Source of the DNA: Takakia lepidozioides
Taxonomy: Eukaryota > Streptophyta > Takakiopsida > Takakiales > Takakiaceae
Direction: 5' to 3'
Assembly: GCA_030704615.1 (NCBI GenBank)
Contig: CM060732.1
Location: 30,485,053-30,549,052, forward strand
DNA: 64,000 bases
Shown: positions 60,601-61,812 of the stretch, piece after piece
How the letters are laid out: each line of letters begins with the position of its first letter
How positions within the stretch are numbered: the first letter of the stretch is position 1
Translations under genes and position numbers: made by a program
The notes under the pieces: generated by a model
Database searches by the model: none
Seen by the model: the letters and a program-made list of their open reading frames with translations, nothing else
What the model was told of the DNA's origin: nothing

Positions 60601-61812
60601 AACCTAGGCATGGGGTCTATTAGCCCACAAGGATCCAAACGAAAATAAACCTCTCCTTGCTACCCAAACATTCCCATGATGCCTTCCTCAATCCATCCAC
60701 CTCTGTCCCACAGCAGAAACCCACACACAGAAGTAAAAGAGGAGACAGTGTCTTGCCTCGGTAGCCAAGCAGTTTGGCCTGTGTCATCCCATTGTACTAA
60801 ATATGTGTTGCTTTCTTCAAGGTAGTCAATCACCAAGCATGGCTTCCACTCAGTTGTGCCATCAAATCTTGGAAATGCTGCTTGTGCTGGCACCTTGGTT
60901 ACCTTGTCAACCCTGAATTTGCACCAAGTTTTACATGAGAAGAATCTCTGAAAGATAATTACAAGGTGGTGCTATACTCAAGAACATTGGGACAGAGAAT
61001 ATAATGGCGTCTAAGTTGTACAATTTCAGTAATAGAAGAGACATCTGACTAAAGCTGCAATGGAAAGGATTTTTCCATTCAATTATCTGCTGATGTATCT
61101 TTTGCGTGCCCATGGGTGCAAGTGTGCTTCAGGGCAGATGGGCAGATGCAACCCCTCTGCTATGGCTCTTCCATTAAGTGTCTTCTGGGACAAATCCCAA
61201 CCCCCGGATCACATTACAAATGCTAAAAATCTTTCAATCATGCGCCCAGTCCAAGCTTAAACTGAGACAACACAAGGGCAAAATTCAGCAGAAGGAGTAC
61301 CCACAAACAGAGGGCAATAAAGCTGAACCCAAAGTTACCCTATCCTAGTCCGCCATCTCCTATGCTTTCACTCTGTTTGCGGACTCACCGTCTCTCTTAC
61401 AACACGTCTAGAAGAAAGCAATTACCACTGTGAAGGGAAACGGGTCTCATAATCTTGGTTATCAAAGAGGTGAAGCGGAAGCTTTCCTTGGTCTGCATTC
61501 ATAACCATCTCCTTCGGATCGAATCCCTCTTTCTCCAAAAGCTCTGCAATATCTTGTGTTGCGTACAGCCTTTTCAATCTGTAGATGTAAAAGCCACAAC
61601 AACATGAGCATGGCAAGAAGTGACAAACTTCTCCAGTATGACACCGTCATATGTGGCTGCAAAGTATGTTTCCTAAACTAGGATGGTACAGAAAGTGGAA
61701 GGAGAAGATATATGAACCTTTCAATTGCAACCCTCCGTGGCACTTCGCTAACTTTCGTGACATGGGGGACCATAACCGTTGGATCCAGGACACTGGCGAC
61801 TTCCAGCGAAGC
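368..61812 (-). CDS. DNAH1: Inner-arm axonemal dynein heavy chain, DNAH1 type (43 exons seen, both ends missing)
   Basis: Motor subunit of an inner dynein arm: it hydrolyses ATP and walks on the neighbouring doublet microtubule in cilia or flagella. The 43 exons listed separately join in phase to 3,334 codons with no stop. Seen in order: N-terminal tail (codons 1-900), linker (about 909-1330), AAA1 with GPAGTGKTE and [11 protein letters not shown]2 with GPTGGGKT and [14 protein letters not shown]3 with GETGTGKT and [11 protein letters not shown]4 with GVGGSGRQS, stalk coiled coils around a microtubule-binding tip, AAA5, and the start of AAA6. The tail segments [19 protein letters not shown] and [10 protein letters not shown] resemble animal DNAH1 more than other dyneins I know, so a DNAH1-type inner arm is the best call; another monomeric inner-arm chain is the alternative. 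Codon numbers count from the first exon found. Start codon and C-terminal domain are not in view. All four nucleotide-binding motifs look normal. Introns hold almost all transposons of the window. Confidence 0.93.
830..955 (-). CDS. DNAH1: Dynein exon 42, AAA6 (codons 3202-3243)
   Basis: Acceptor GTGTAG, donor GTGAG/GTAAGC. Encodes [17 protein letters not shown] and [13 protein letters not shown], in phase with exons 41 and 43. Confidence 0.93.
1440..2514 (-). mobile_element. Family Y LINE: cluster of truncated 3' ends
   Basis: At least four 5'-truncated family Y pieces lie head to tail on the minus strand. GAAAT-rich tails start near 1452, 1513 and 1655, each followed by the hairpin region; another piece starts near 2085. 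The piece at 1655-2085 and that at 2216-2514 encode the C-terminal finger with CPxC, H and C residues in the order C-x2-C-x11-H-x4-C. The 2514 end is interrupted by family F copy A and resumes at 4714. Confidence 0.85.
2515..4713 (+). mobile_element. Family F LINE copy A (5'-truncated, 2.2 kb)
   Basis: A non-LTR retrotransposon flanked by a 14-bp target duplication TCTATCCGTACATT at 2501-2514 and 4714-4727. It lacks the endonuclease and starts inside the RT region. The 3' end is TATGAGTACAA with no poly-A. It sits inside a family Y copy of opposite orientation. Confidence 0.92.
2573..4707 (+). pseudogene. Family F RT ORF, frameshifted
   Basis: Reverse transcriptase with [37 protein letters not shown] and the catalytic FADD in [12 protein letters not shown], then a C-terminal CCHC finger [17 protein letters not shown]. 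One G is missing from a G run near 3452 relative to copy B, so the ORF breaks into 2573-3457 and 3448-4707. It stops at 4707, close to the element end. Confidence 0.9.
4714..5590 (-). mobile_element. Family Y LINE, middle part
   Basis: Continues the family Y copy cut by family F copy A. The minus strand encodes, with breaks, the sequence after the [28 protein letters not shown], then GSGW near the insertion point. Several stops and frameshifts show it is dead. The 5' end near 5590 abuts other family Y tails. Confidence 0.82.
5590..6446 (-). mobile_element. Family Y LINE: stacked 3' ends
   Basis: Hairpin and tail units begin near 5606, 5757, 5925, 5985 and 6085; the last continues through the C-terminal finger to 6446, where family F copy C is inserted. 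The hairpin at 5646-5660 reads AAGCTC-AAA-GAGCTT. Confidence 0.83.
6458..7363 (+). mobile_element. Family F LINE copy C (truncated, interrupted by copia-1)
   Basis: Target duplication TCTATCCGTAG at 6447-6457 and 10514-10524. The element runs 6458-7363, is interrupted by copia-1, and ends at 10501-10513. It occupies the same position in family Y as copies A and D. The RT is missing. The remaining C-terminal ORF has a 5-bp deletion near 6822 (ORFs 6479-6829 and 6843-7376) and lacks about 90 bp before the 3' end. Confidence 0.9.
7364..7752 (-). repeat. Copia-1 3' LTR
   Basis: 389 bp, TGTTGGAAAC to TTCTAACA on the plus strand. The purine tract CTGAGTGGGAG precedes it on the minus strand. Confidence 0.95.
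7760..8839 (-). pseudogene. Copia-1 RT end and RNase H ORF
   Basis: Encodes the catalytic [11 protein letters not shown], then [17 protein letters not shown]-type RNase H sequence with [16 protein letters not shown] and [13 protein letters not shown]. It opens with about 20 codons read from an inverted gag patch, so no genuine start is present. Confidence 0.88.
8830..10110 (-). CDS. Copia-1 Gag-protease ORF (truncated polyprotein)
   Basis: 426 codons. Gag starts at the ATG inside the primer binding site. CCHC knuckle [14 protein letters not shown] and protease [12 protein letters not shown] are intact. It ends at the deletion junction after EEANVG with foreign codons and a stop. It could still make Gag and protease. 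Confidence 0.88.
   Translation of the reverse strand: MGPQDITTTWTVEPLDGNNYKSWIYTMQLLLSSKSLWSIVAKKPSEDNLKEERWIQKNELAMVALVTNMRSKLVVLVRNLTTAHEVWQTLSEVYEADAMGKAYVLWKQLMDLRMREGESVAIHIATVKAMCLEIVDAGEPMTESLQIMTLFGTLPKSYDMVETALATHGKSRLSWKYVTSQLIMEESKLTRGSSSMDNALTATSIKKDGACFRCGKFGHFQKDCKVKIDKSKTDKWRPRKGKSIHAHVADMGNDSEVHLFMADAAYSRDEDYLLTTEGEHCGDEWYLDSGATNHMCGRKELFHNLKPIQPRSVKMGNKTFSVSTMMGEIPVNFIKKESKVTRCTLQKVLYVPDLAKNLISVSTLDELGYDVIFRNNACSIQKGNEELCYGVKEQRLYKLLSTSGTREEANVGIDSLPKLPALISCL
10102..10114 (-). promoter_or_regulatory. Copia-1 primer binding site overlapping gag ATG
   Basis: GGTTATGGGCCCA directly follows the 5' LTR. It matches the complement of the anticodon arm of initiator tRNA-Met, the kind of half-tRNA primer known for Drosophila copia. 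Its ATG is the gag start. Confidence 0.8.
10115..10500 (-). repeat. Copia-1 5' LTR
   Basis: 386 bp. It precedes the primer binding site at 10102-10114 on the minus strand. Confidence 0.95.
10514..10869 (-). mobile_element. Family Y LINE, middle part
   Basis: Encodes [19 protein letters not shown] and [20 protein letters not shown] with an intact frame; continues the family Y copy found left of copia-1 (6085-6446). It ends at TTTTGAGCCTAATAGA (10854-10869), the site used by the next three insertions. Confidence 0.85.
10870..11165 (-). mobile_element. Family F LINE 3' fragment (296 bp)
   Basis: Only the last 93 codons of the ORF and the 3' end remain. Flanked by TTTTGAGCCTAATAGA at 10854-10869 and 11166-11181. 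Nearly identical to the first 300 bp of copy B beside it. Confidence 0.9.
11182..12912 (-). mobile_element. Family F LINE copy B (5'-truncated)
   Basis: Target duplication TTTTGAGCCTAATAGA at 11166-11181 and 12913-12928. It starts within the RT at [11 protein letters not shown] and runs to the 3' end. Internal variants group it with copy C rather than with A and D. Confidence 0.93.
11188..12902 (-). pseudogene. Family F RT and C-terminal finger ORF, one frameshift
   Basis: ORF parts 12105-12902 (FADD RT) and 11188-12186 (C-terminal part with [17 protein letters not shown]). The frame breaks at one lost C near 12321 after VLPSYTY. The G run that is short in copy A has its full length here. 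Confidence 0.9.
12929..13030 (-). mobile_element. Family Y LINE 3' fragment (102 bp)
   Basis: Tail GAAATGG, then the hairpin AAGCTC-GTA-GAGCTT at 12959-12973, ending in CAATTAAT. The following GAGCCTAATAGA (13031-13042) repeats the target site on its left. Confidence 0.85.
13043..13330 (-). mobile_element. Decayed family Y LINE 3' end
   Basis: Four GAAAT units, then degraded sequence whose minus strand reads [20 protein letters not shown], an old form of the family Y finger. Confidence 0.65.
13506..13703 (-). CDS. DNAH1: Dynein exon 41, AAA6 start (codons 3136-3201)
   Basis: Acceptor GTACAG, donor CCCAG/GTATGT. Contains [19 protein letters not shown] and VVAKERPDL. The next intron is 12.5 kb and made mostly of transposons. 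Confidence 0.95.
13961..14257 (-). CDS. DNAH1: Dynein exon 40, AAA5 (codons 3037-3135)
   Basis: Acceptor TTGCAG, donor GGAG/GTGACG. Contains [24 protein letters not shown] and [15 protein letters not shown]. Confidence 0.96.
14507..14665 (-). CDS. DNAH1: Dynein exon 39, AAA5 (codons 2984-3036)
   Basis: Acceptor GTGCAG, donor CGCAG/GTACCC. Contains [18 protein letters not shown] and [10 protein letters not shown], the classical AAA5 block. Confidence 0.95.
14835..15137 (-). CDS. DNAH1: Dynein exon 38, stalk end / AAA5 start (codons 2883-2983)
   Basis: Acceptor ATGCAG, donor GAAG/GTATGT. Contains [19 protein letters not shown] and [10 protein letters not shown]. Confidence 0.95.
15409..17396 (+). 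mobile_element. Decayed Ty1/copia element
   Basis: Two diverged direct repeats (15409-15690 and 17151-17396) share segments such as CCTACTCAAG, TTGAGGTGCTTAGGTT and AAGCTTCCTAGGT. Between them lie remnants of gag ([12 protein letters not shown] near 16120) and RNase H ([19 protein letters not shown] near 16868). Many stops. Edges approximate; no clear target duplication. Confidence 0.72.
15692..15734 (+). mobile_element. 43-bp family F micro-insertion
   Basis: TTCCGCTCAAACTGGGC at its left and GGGAGTACAT at its end match the family F 3' region. Flanked by the 11-bp direct repeat TCTTACCTTGC at 15681-15691 and 15735-15745. Confidence 0.8.
17430..18310 (+). mobile_element. Family Y LINE 3' parts (two copies)
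   Basis: 17430-17680 is an old copy with [13 protein letters not shown]. From about 17680 a younger copy encodes [19 protein letters not shown] and the finger [20 protein letters not shown], then the hairpin with loop TAT (18254-18268) and a TTTCA tail near 18290. The F insertion site in it is empty. Confidence 0.85.
18320..18790 (+). mobile_element. Family Y LINE: three more 3' ends
   Basis: Tail units near 18340-18400 and 18430-18490, then a copy from 18497 with [19 protein letters not shown], hairpin loop TTC at 18723-18737 and tail at 18760-18782. Confidence 0.83.
19176..19544. mobile_element. Possible MITE with inverted ends
   Basis: CTATGGCTGACCAAACA at 19176-19192 is mirrored by TGTTTTGGTCAGCCATAG at 19527-19544. 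Inside are two tight hairpins: GATACCTT-GTCG-AAGGTATC (19261-19280) and GGTACCCCA with TGGGGTGTACC (19290-19315). No transposase. Target duplication not clear. Confidence 0.5.
19935..20108 (-). CDS. DNAH1: Dynein exon 37, stalk helix 2 (codons 2825-2882)
   Basis: Acceptor GTGCAG, donor AGAG/GTATGC. Contains [19 protein letters not shown] and VAPKR, the return helix of the stalk. Confidence 0.95.
20399..20566 (-). CDS. DNAH1: Dynein exon 36, microtubule-binding tip (codons 2769-2824)
   Basis: Contains [15 protein letters not shown] and [14 protein letters not shown]. The acceptor is AAAGCAG, two AGs three bases apart (NAGNAG); both keep the frame and differ by one glutamine. Donor ACAG/GTCATA. 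Confidence 0.92.
20700..21350 (+). mobile_element. Decayed family Y LINE 3' ends
   Basis: Tail-type sequence TTATAAAGTACCATTTC occurs at about 21005 and 21303, each after degraded UTR sequence. Confidence 0.65.
21350..21454 (+). mobile_element. Family Y LINE 3' part, interrupted by the TRIM
   Basis: Reads [11 protein letters not shown], then UTR; resumes at 21818-21870 with CCCATAAGCTCTTTGAGC after the TRIM. Confidence 0.75.
21455..21596 (-). repeat. TRIM 3' LTR
   Basis: 142 bp. It differs from the other LTR by a block near 21552-21568 that resembles family Y UTR (CCTTGAGCAGTAGTTGC). Confidence 0.85.
21477..21547 (-). other. tRNA-like sequence in the TRIM 3' LTR
   Basis: 71 nt that fold as a cloverleaf: acceptor GGACGGG/CCCGGCC (6 of 7 pairs), D arm GCTC-AGTGGTA-GAGC, anticodon arm with loop CCGGAAT, T arm CTAGG-TTCAATT-CCTAG. 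A box TAGCTCAGTGG and B box GGTTCAATTCC are good Pol III promoter matches. Position 33 is C, not T, so it is unlikely to be a working tRNA. Confidence 0.75.
21597..21609 (-). promoter_or_regulatory. TRIM polypurine tract
   Basis: CCTTGAGGGGGAG directly before the 3' LTR on the minus strand. Confidence 0.75.
21656..21672 (-). promoter_or_regulatory. TRIM primer binding site
   Basis: TGGTATCAGAGCCAAGG on the minus strand, the plant-type site complementary to the 3' end of initiator tRNA-Met, directly after the LTR. Confidence 0.88.
21673..21817 (-). repeat. TRIM 5' LTR
   Basis: 145 bp; on the minus strand it begins TGTTGGAGGTGTCAAGG and ends next to the primer binding site. Confidence 0.85.
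21695..21765 (-). other. tRNA-like sequence in the TRIM 5' LTR
   Basis: The same 71-nt cloverleaf with a weaker acceptor (5 of 7 pairs). A and B boxes are identical except T-stem changes. Confidence 0.72.
21970..22414 (-). mobile_element. Family Y LINE 3' end
   Basis: Tail of GAAAT units at 22045-22075, hairpin with loop GTA, then the finger [21 protein letters not shown] second, degraded tail lies at 21980-22040. Interrupted at 22414 by family F copy D; resumes at 23691. Confidence 0.87.
22427..23678 (+). mobile_element. Family F LINE copy D (5'-truncated)
   Basis: Target duplication TCTATCTGTAGG at 22415-22426 and 23679-23690. Starts after the FADD motif. The ORF (22430-23464, then 23470-23672) is broken by an 11-bp deletion near 23461, between two AGGCC copies. 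Internal variants group it with copy A. Confidence 0.92.
23691..24810 (-). mobile_element. Family Y LINE RT end and middle part
   Basis: Minus strand encodes [18 protein letters not shown] with the catalytic [33 protein letters not shown], then [18 protein letters not shown]-like sequence down to the F insertion. 24725-24810 is a separate family Y UTR piece joined to the RT end, so the 5' side is chimeric. Confidence 0.87.
24811..25062 (-). CDS. DNAH1: Dynein exon 35, stalk / tip entry (codons 2685-2768)
   Basis: Acceptor GTGTAG. Contains [16 protein letters not shown] and [10 protein letters not shown]. No GT follows the coding end; the in-phase donor is AAG/GCACGA. Family Y sequence starts at this very base, so a GC donor supplied by, or abutting, the LINE is likely. 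Confidence 0.9.
25432..25782 (-). CDS. DNAH1: Dynein exon 34, stalk helix 1 (codons 2568-2684)
   Basis: Acceptor AACCAG, donor CGCT/GTATGT. Contains [16 protein letters not shown] and [13 protein letters not shown], then a coiled coil (stalk helix CC1). Confidence 0.95.
26371..26679 (-). CDS. DNAH1: Dynein exon 33, AAA4 end (codons 2465-2567)
   Basis: Acceptor GGGTAG, donor GAGGAG/GTAAGA. Contains [20 protein letters not shown] and [15 protein letters not shown]. Confidence 0.96.
27466..27633 (-). CDS. DNAH1: Dynein exon 32, AAA4 (codons 2409-2464)
   Basis: Acceptor CTGCAG, donor GAGAG/GTATTT. Contains [19 protein letters not shown], the AAA4 Walker B region. Confidence 0.95.
27970..28206 (-). 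CDS. DNAH1: Dynein exon 31, AAA4 P-loop (codons 2330-2408)
   Basis: Acceptor GTTCAG, donor TTCAG/GTCCAA. Contains [19 protein letters not shown] and the AAA4 Walker [10 protein letters not shown]. Confidence 0.96.
28250..29850 (-). mobile_element. Decayed LINE with endonuclease and RT start
   Basis: Minus strand shows endonuclease traces [16 protein letters not shown] (near 29720) and [10 protein letters not shown] (near 29370), then [18 protein letters not shown] (near 29000), then VPISSSEVV and [12 protein letters not shown] matching the family F RT start, and LYKKGDKEE after a deletion. Many frameshifts. The only 5'-half of a family F-like LINE in the window. Confidence 0.8.
30330..30491 (-). 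CDS. DNAH1: Dynein exon 30 (codons 2276-2329)
   Basis: Acceptor GGCCAG, donor GAGCAG/GTTACA. Contains [12 protein letters not shown] and [10 protein letters not shown], between AAA3 and AAA4. Confidence 0.93.
30969..31568 (-). CDS. DNAH1: Dynein exon 29, AAA3 (codons 2076-2275)
   Basis: The longest exon, 600 bp. Acceptor TCTCAG, donor TTCAG/GTCAGT. Contains [36 protein letters not shown] and [14 protein letters not shown]. Confidence 0.97.
31745..31960. mobile_element. Family Y LINE tail fragments
   Basis: Plus-strand tail TTATAAAGTACCATTTC at 31800, followed by a degraded minus-strand UTR from 31870 (GTCCGCAGAGAG). Confidence 0.6.
32199..32645 (-). CDS. DNAH1: Dynein exon 28, AAA3 P-loop (codons 1927-2075)
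   Basis: Acceptor TTGTAG, donor CTCAG/GTATGC. Contains [14 protein letters not shown] and the AAA3 Walker A GETGTGKT, the regulatory nucleotide site, followed by [14 protein letters not shown]. Confidence 0.96.
33216..33641 (-). CDS. DNAH1: Dynein exon 27, AAA2 end (codons 1785-1926)
   Basis: Acceptor ATGTAG, donor GCAAG/GTAAGT. Contains [18 protein letters not shown] and [17 protein letters not shown], the sensor block of AAA2. Confidence 0.96.
33890..34410 (+). mobile_element. Decayed family Y LINE 3' end
   Basis: Contains degraded GACTGGTAGGTGGGAAAAT-type sequence and the hairpin region near 34360 with a short ATTTC tail. Confidence 0.7.
34430..34930 (+). mobile_element. Family Y LINE 3' end
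   Basis: ORF 34455-34817 encodes [20 protein letters not shown] and the finger [20 protein letters not shown] with its stop; hairpin with loop TAC at 34870-34884 and TTTCA tail. Almost identical to 48290-48645. The F site is uninterrupted here. Confidence 0.88.
35190..35262 (+). mobile_element. Family F LINE 3' fragment (73 bp)
   Basis: GTTCTGCCCAAACTGGGTG to TATGAGTACATTCT. Direct repeat TGACTCAATT at 35180-35189 and 35263-35272. Confidence 0.8.
35540..35731 (-). CDS. DNAH1: Dynein exon 26, AAA2 (codons 1721-1784)
   Basis: Acceptor GGCCAG, donor CATG/GTAGGA. Contains [16 protein letters not shown] and [15 protein letters not shown]. Confidence 0.96.
36430..36594 (-). CDS. DNAH1: Dynein exon 25, AAA2 P-loop (codons 1666-1720)
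   Basis: Acceptor GGGCAG, donor AAAG/GTGCGT. Contains [18 protein letters not shown] and Walker A GPTGGGKT of AAA2. Confidence 0.95.
36842..37129 (-). CDS. DNAH1: Dynein exon 24, AAA1-AAA2 (codons 1570-1665)
   Basis: Acceptor TGGCAG, donor CAAG/GTAAAC. Contains [18 protein letters not shown] and [15 protein letters not shown], standard dynein blocks. Confidence 0.95.
37218..37280 (+). mobile_element. Internal family Y LINE fragment
   Basis: Encodes [17 protein letters not shown] and ends exactly at TCTATTAGGCTC, the site hit repeatedly near 11-13 kb. No tail, so it is not a normal insertion. Confidence 0.65.
38345..38610 (+). mobile_element. Decayed family F LINE internal fragment
   Basis: Encodes [16 protein letters not shown] and [19 protein letters not shown], with more divergence than copies A-D. 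Confidence 0.8.
38689..38875 (-). CDS. DNAH1: Dynein exon 23, AAA1 (codons 1507-1569)
   Basis: Acceptor TTGCAG, donor CTCAG/GTGTGT. Contains [20 protein letters not shown] and [14 protein letters not shown], the end of AAA1. Confidence 0.95.
39055..39128 (-). mobile_element. Family Y LINE 3' tail next to a splice donor
   Basis: CAAATGAAATGATATTTCA, then hairpin AAGCTC-AAA-GAGCTT and CTCTCATAAG-type UTR. It ends about 10 bp from the exon 22 donor. Confidence 0.75.
39139..39407 (-). CDS. DNAH1: Dynein exon 22, AAA1 Walker B (codons 1418-1507)
   Basis: Acceptor TGGCAG. Contains [19 protein letters not shown] and Walker [10 protein letters not shown]. The donor must be CCTGG/GTACGC: it leaves two bases and restores NPGYAGR with exon 23. 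A family Y fragment begins about 10 bp beyond the donor. Confidence 0.94.
39882..40139 (-). CDS. DNAH1: Dynein exon 21, AAA1 P-loop (codons 1332-1417)
   Basis: Contains [25 protein letters not shown] and the Walker A motif GPAGTGKTE at codons 1402-1410, the main ATP hydrolysis site. The phase-fitting acceptor is GACCAG. A stronger pyrimidine tract ends in TTTGTAG 26 bp upstream but would shift the frame. Copia-2 starts 47 bp from the exon. Confidence 0.95.
40186..40574 (+). repeat. Copia-2 5' LTR
   Basis: 389 bp, TGTTAGAAGTC to TTTCCAACA. Confidence 0.96.
40575..40587 (+). promoter_or_regulatory. Copia-2 primer binding site overlapping gag ATG
   Basis: GGTTATGGGCCCA follows the LTR without a gap; its ATG at 40579 starts the polyprotein, so Met-Gly-Pro is encoded by the primer site. 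Confidence 0.82.
40579..44557 (+). pseudogene. Copia-2 Gag-Pol polyprotein, three frameshifts
   Basis: ORF pieces 40579-42267, 42268-42937, 42922-43533 and 43514-44557. Gag knuckle [14 protein letters not shown], protease [12 protein letters not shown], integrase HRRLGHLG and HTDVCGP with [20 protein letters not shown], RNase H DADWAGD and STESEYMAL are all visible. Breaks: 2 bp lost near 42255, a 1-bp indel near 42898, one extra C near 43526. The integrase zinc site reads CEGSAKGK where a second Cys is usual. Transcription may continue but a full polyprotein cannot be made. Confidence 0.92.
44565..44953 (+). repeat. Copia-2 3' LTR
   Basis: 389 bp. Preceded by the purine tract GAGTGGGAG at 44556-44564. 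Confidence 0.96.
45059..45190 (-). CDS. DNAH1: Dynein exon 20, linker end (codons 1288-1331)
   Basis: Acceptor TTACAG, donor AAAG/GTAACT. Contains [17 protein letters not shown], the linker end leading into AAA1. The next intron carries copia-2. Confidence 0.92.
45466..45627 (-). CDS. DNAH1: Dynein exon 19, linker (codons 1234-1287)
   Basis: Acceptor TTGTAG, donor TCAA/GTCAGT. Contains [19 protein letters not shown], the linker block before AAA1. Confidence 0.92.
45828..45920 (-). CDS. DNAH1: Dynein exon 18, linker (codons 1203-1233)
   Basis: Acceptor TGGCAG, donor ACAG/GTATGT. 31 codons encoding [16 protein letters not shown], a linker helix found in all dyneins. Confidence 0.88.
45965..47775 (+). 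mobile_element. Family Y LINE with most of the RT
   Basis: 45965-46320 is an old 3' part. From about 46330: [40 protein letters not shown] with [39 protein letters not shown], then the middle part to 47775. Several frameshifts. The longest family Y RT here. Confidence 0.85.
47870..48090 (+). mobile_element. Family Y LINE RT fragment
   Basis: Encodes [14 protein letters not shown], the RT block before YADD; a rearranged piece out of order with the copy at its left. Confidence 0.75.
48290..48645 (+). mobile_element. Family Y LINE 3' end
   Basis: Starts within the finger ORF; hairpin loop TAC, TTTCA tail to 48640. Nearly identical to 34574-34930, so the two are recent. It ends about 65 bp from dynein exon 17. 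Confidence 0.87.
48710..48937 (-). CDS. DNAH1: Dynein exon 17, linker (codons 1127-1202)
   Basis: Acceptor TTGCAG, donor GAAG/GTAAGT. Contains [20 protein letters not shown], one of the most conserved dynein linker blocks. Confidence 0.96.
49461..49850 (-). CDS. DNAH1: Dynein exon 16, linker (codons 997-1126)
   Basis: Acceptor GGCCAG, donor CAGG/GTCTCC. Contains [21 protein letters not shown] and [11 protein letters not shown], all linker signatures. Confidence 0.95.
50292..50555 (-). CDS. DNAH1: Dynein exon 15, linker start (codons 909-996)
   Basis: Acceptor GCGCAG, donor TTCAG/GTAATG. Contains the signature RDRHWDQIS near the start of the linker, the lever that swings during the power stroke. 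Confidence 0.94.
50850..51595 (+). mobile_element. Decayed family Y LINE 3' ends
   Basis: Degraded finger sequence [19 protein letters not shown] near 51090 and a second piece with [17 protein letters not shown]-type reading near 51400; tail near 51545-51600. Confidence 0.7.
51611..51825 (+). mobile_element. Family F LINE 3' fragment (215 bp)
   Basis: Flanked by TCTTTTCTTTTGCTT at 51596-51610 and 51826-51840. Matches the last part of the family F ORF with about 10 percent changes, then TATGAGTACAT. Confidence 0.88.
51841..52170 (+). mobile_element. Family Y LINE tails
   Basis: UTR and tail copies ending near 51935, 52113 and 52160 with TTTCATTTCATTTC runs. Confidence 0.75.
52496..52849 (-). 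CDS. DNAH1: Dynein exon 14 (codons 791-908)
   Basis: Acceptor GTGCAG, donor ACAG/GTGCAG. Encodes [18 protein letters not shown] and [16 protein letters not shown], the conserved block just before the linker. Confidence 0.92.
53100..53345 (-). CDS. DNAH1: Dynein exon 13 (codons 709-790)
   Basis: Acceptor GTGCAG, donor CCAG/GTTTGG. Encodes [17 protein letters not shown] and a long helix before the linker. Confidence 0.87.
53779..53963 (-). CDS. DNAH1: Dynein exon 12 (codons 647-708)
   Basis: Acceptor TTGCAG, donor CTGAG/GTATAT. Helical tail sequence with [18 protein letters not shown]. Confidence 0.82.
54110..54204 (-). CDS. DNAH1: Dynein exon 11 (codons 615-647)
   Basis: Acceptor GTCCAG, donor TTAG/GTATAC. 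Encodes [20 protein letters not shown] short exon accepted because both phases fit. Confidence 0.72.
55316..55500 (-). CDS. DNAH1: Dynein exon 10 (codons 554-615)
   Basis: Acceptor GTTGTAG, donor AAGAG/GTTGGC. Charged helical tail sequence ending ESDVLDK; leaves two bases, which pair with the first base of exon 11. Confidence 0.75.
55911..56162 (-). CDS. DNAH1: Dynein exon 9 (codons 470-553)
   Basis: Acceptor TGTCAG, donor GTGCAG/GTTATC. Encodes [18 protein letters not shown], the dynein heavy chain tail strand that precedes helical bundles. Confidence 0.87.
56570..56902 (-). CDS. DNAH1: Dynein exon 8 (codons 359-469)
   Basis: Encodes [19 protein letters not shown] through [14 protein letters not shown]. 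Donor TGCAC/GTACGT is good. The acceptor CATAAG has a poor pyrimidine tract, so the 5' edge may be off by some codons. Confidence 0.8.
57664..57715 (-). CDS. DNAH1: Dynein exon 7, 52-bp micro-exon (codons 341-358)
   Basis: Acceptor CCACAAG, donor CGTCTG/GTACAA. Encodes [17 protein letters not shown]. It was found because exon 6 leaves two bases and exon 8 needs phase 0; only this open piece satisfies both. Confidence 0.7.
57768..57900 (-). mobile_element. Family F LINE 3' fragment
   Basis: TGTACTCATAAGAC at the left, then the diverged 3' region (GTTTGCCGTAGCCTTGTGGCC). Flanks share GAGAGAA, a possible target duplication. Inside the intron after exon 6. Confidence 0.8.
57936..58175 (-). CDS. 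DNAH1: Dynein exon 6 (codons 261-341)
   Basis: Acceptor CTTCAG, donor GAAAG/GTAAAC. Tail segment containing [14 protein letters not shown]. Phases fit exons 5 and 7. Confidence 0.82.
58500..58690 (+). mobile_element. Decayed family Y LINE tail
   Basis: Ends with GAGTACCATTTCATTTC followed by TTTTC-rich DNA; upstream part is only weakly similar. Confidence 0.5.
58966..59249 (-). CDS. DNAH1: Dynein exon 5 (codons 167-261)
   Basis: Acceptor TATGCAG, donor CATG/GTAGAT. Encodes [15 protein letters not shown] and [16 protein letters not shown], clear DNAH1-type tail. Confidence 0.88.
60122..60215 (-). CDS. DNAH1: Dynein exon 4 (codons 135-166)
   Basis: Acceptor GTGCAG, donor CTG/GTAAAC. Encodes [19 protein letters not shown], the AEDP segment typical of the DNAH1 tail. 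Confidence 0.85.
60757..60912 (-). CDS. DNAH1: Dynein exon 3 (codons 83-135), GC donor
   Basis: Acceptor TTCAG; the donor is CGAG/GCAAGA, a GC splice site. Encodes [18 protein letters not shown] and a QWDDTGQ segment, a small beta-rich insert seen in the DNAH1 tail. Joining through the GC donor restores a WLPRIQ sequence in phase. Confidence 0.8.
61426..61578 (-). CDS. DNAH1: Dynein exon 2 (codons 32-83)
   Basis: Acceptor TCTACAG, donor CAGTG/GTAATT. Encodes [15 protein letters not shown] and, later, [12 protein letters not shown], a DNAH1-like tail. Phases match both neighbours. Confidence 0.8.
61718..61812 (-). CDS. DNAH1: Dynein exon 1 seen (codons 1-32)
   Basis: Acceptor CTGCAG, donor AAAG/GTTCAT. 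Encodes a tail segment ending PRRVAIER, similar to the N-terminal region of DNAH1. It begins in phase 0 and leaves two bases. The frame stays open upstream but has no ATG, so at least one more 5' exon must exist. Confidence 0.75.
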
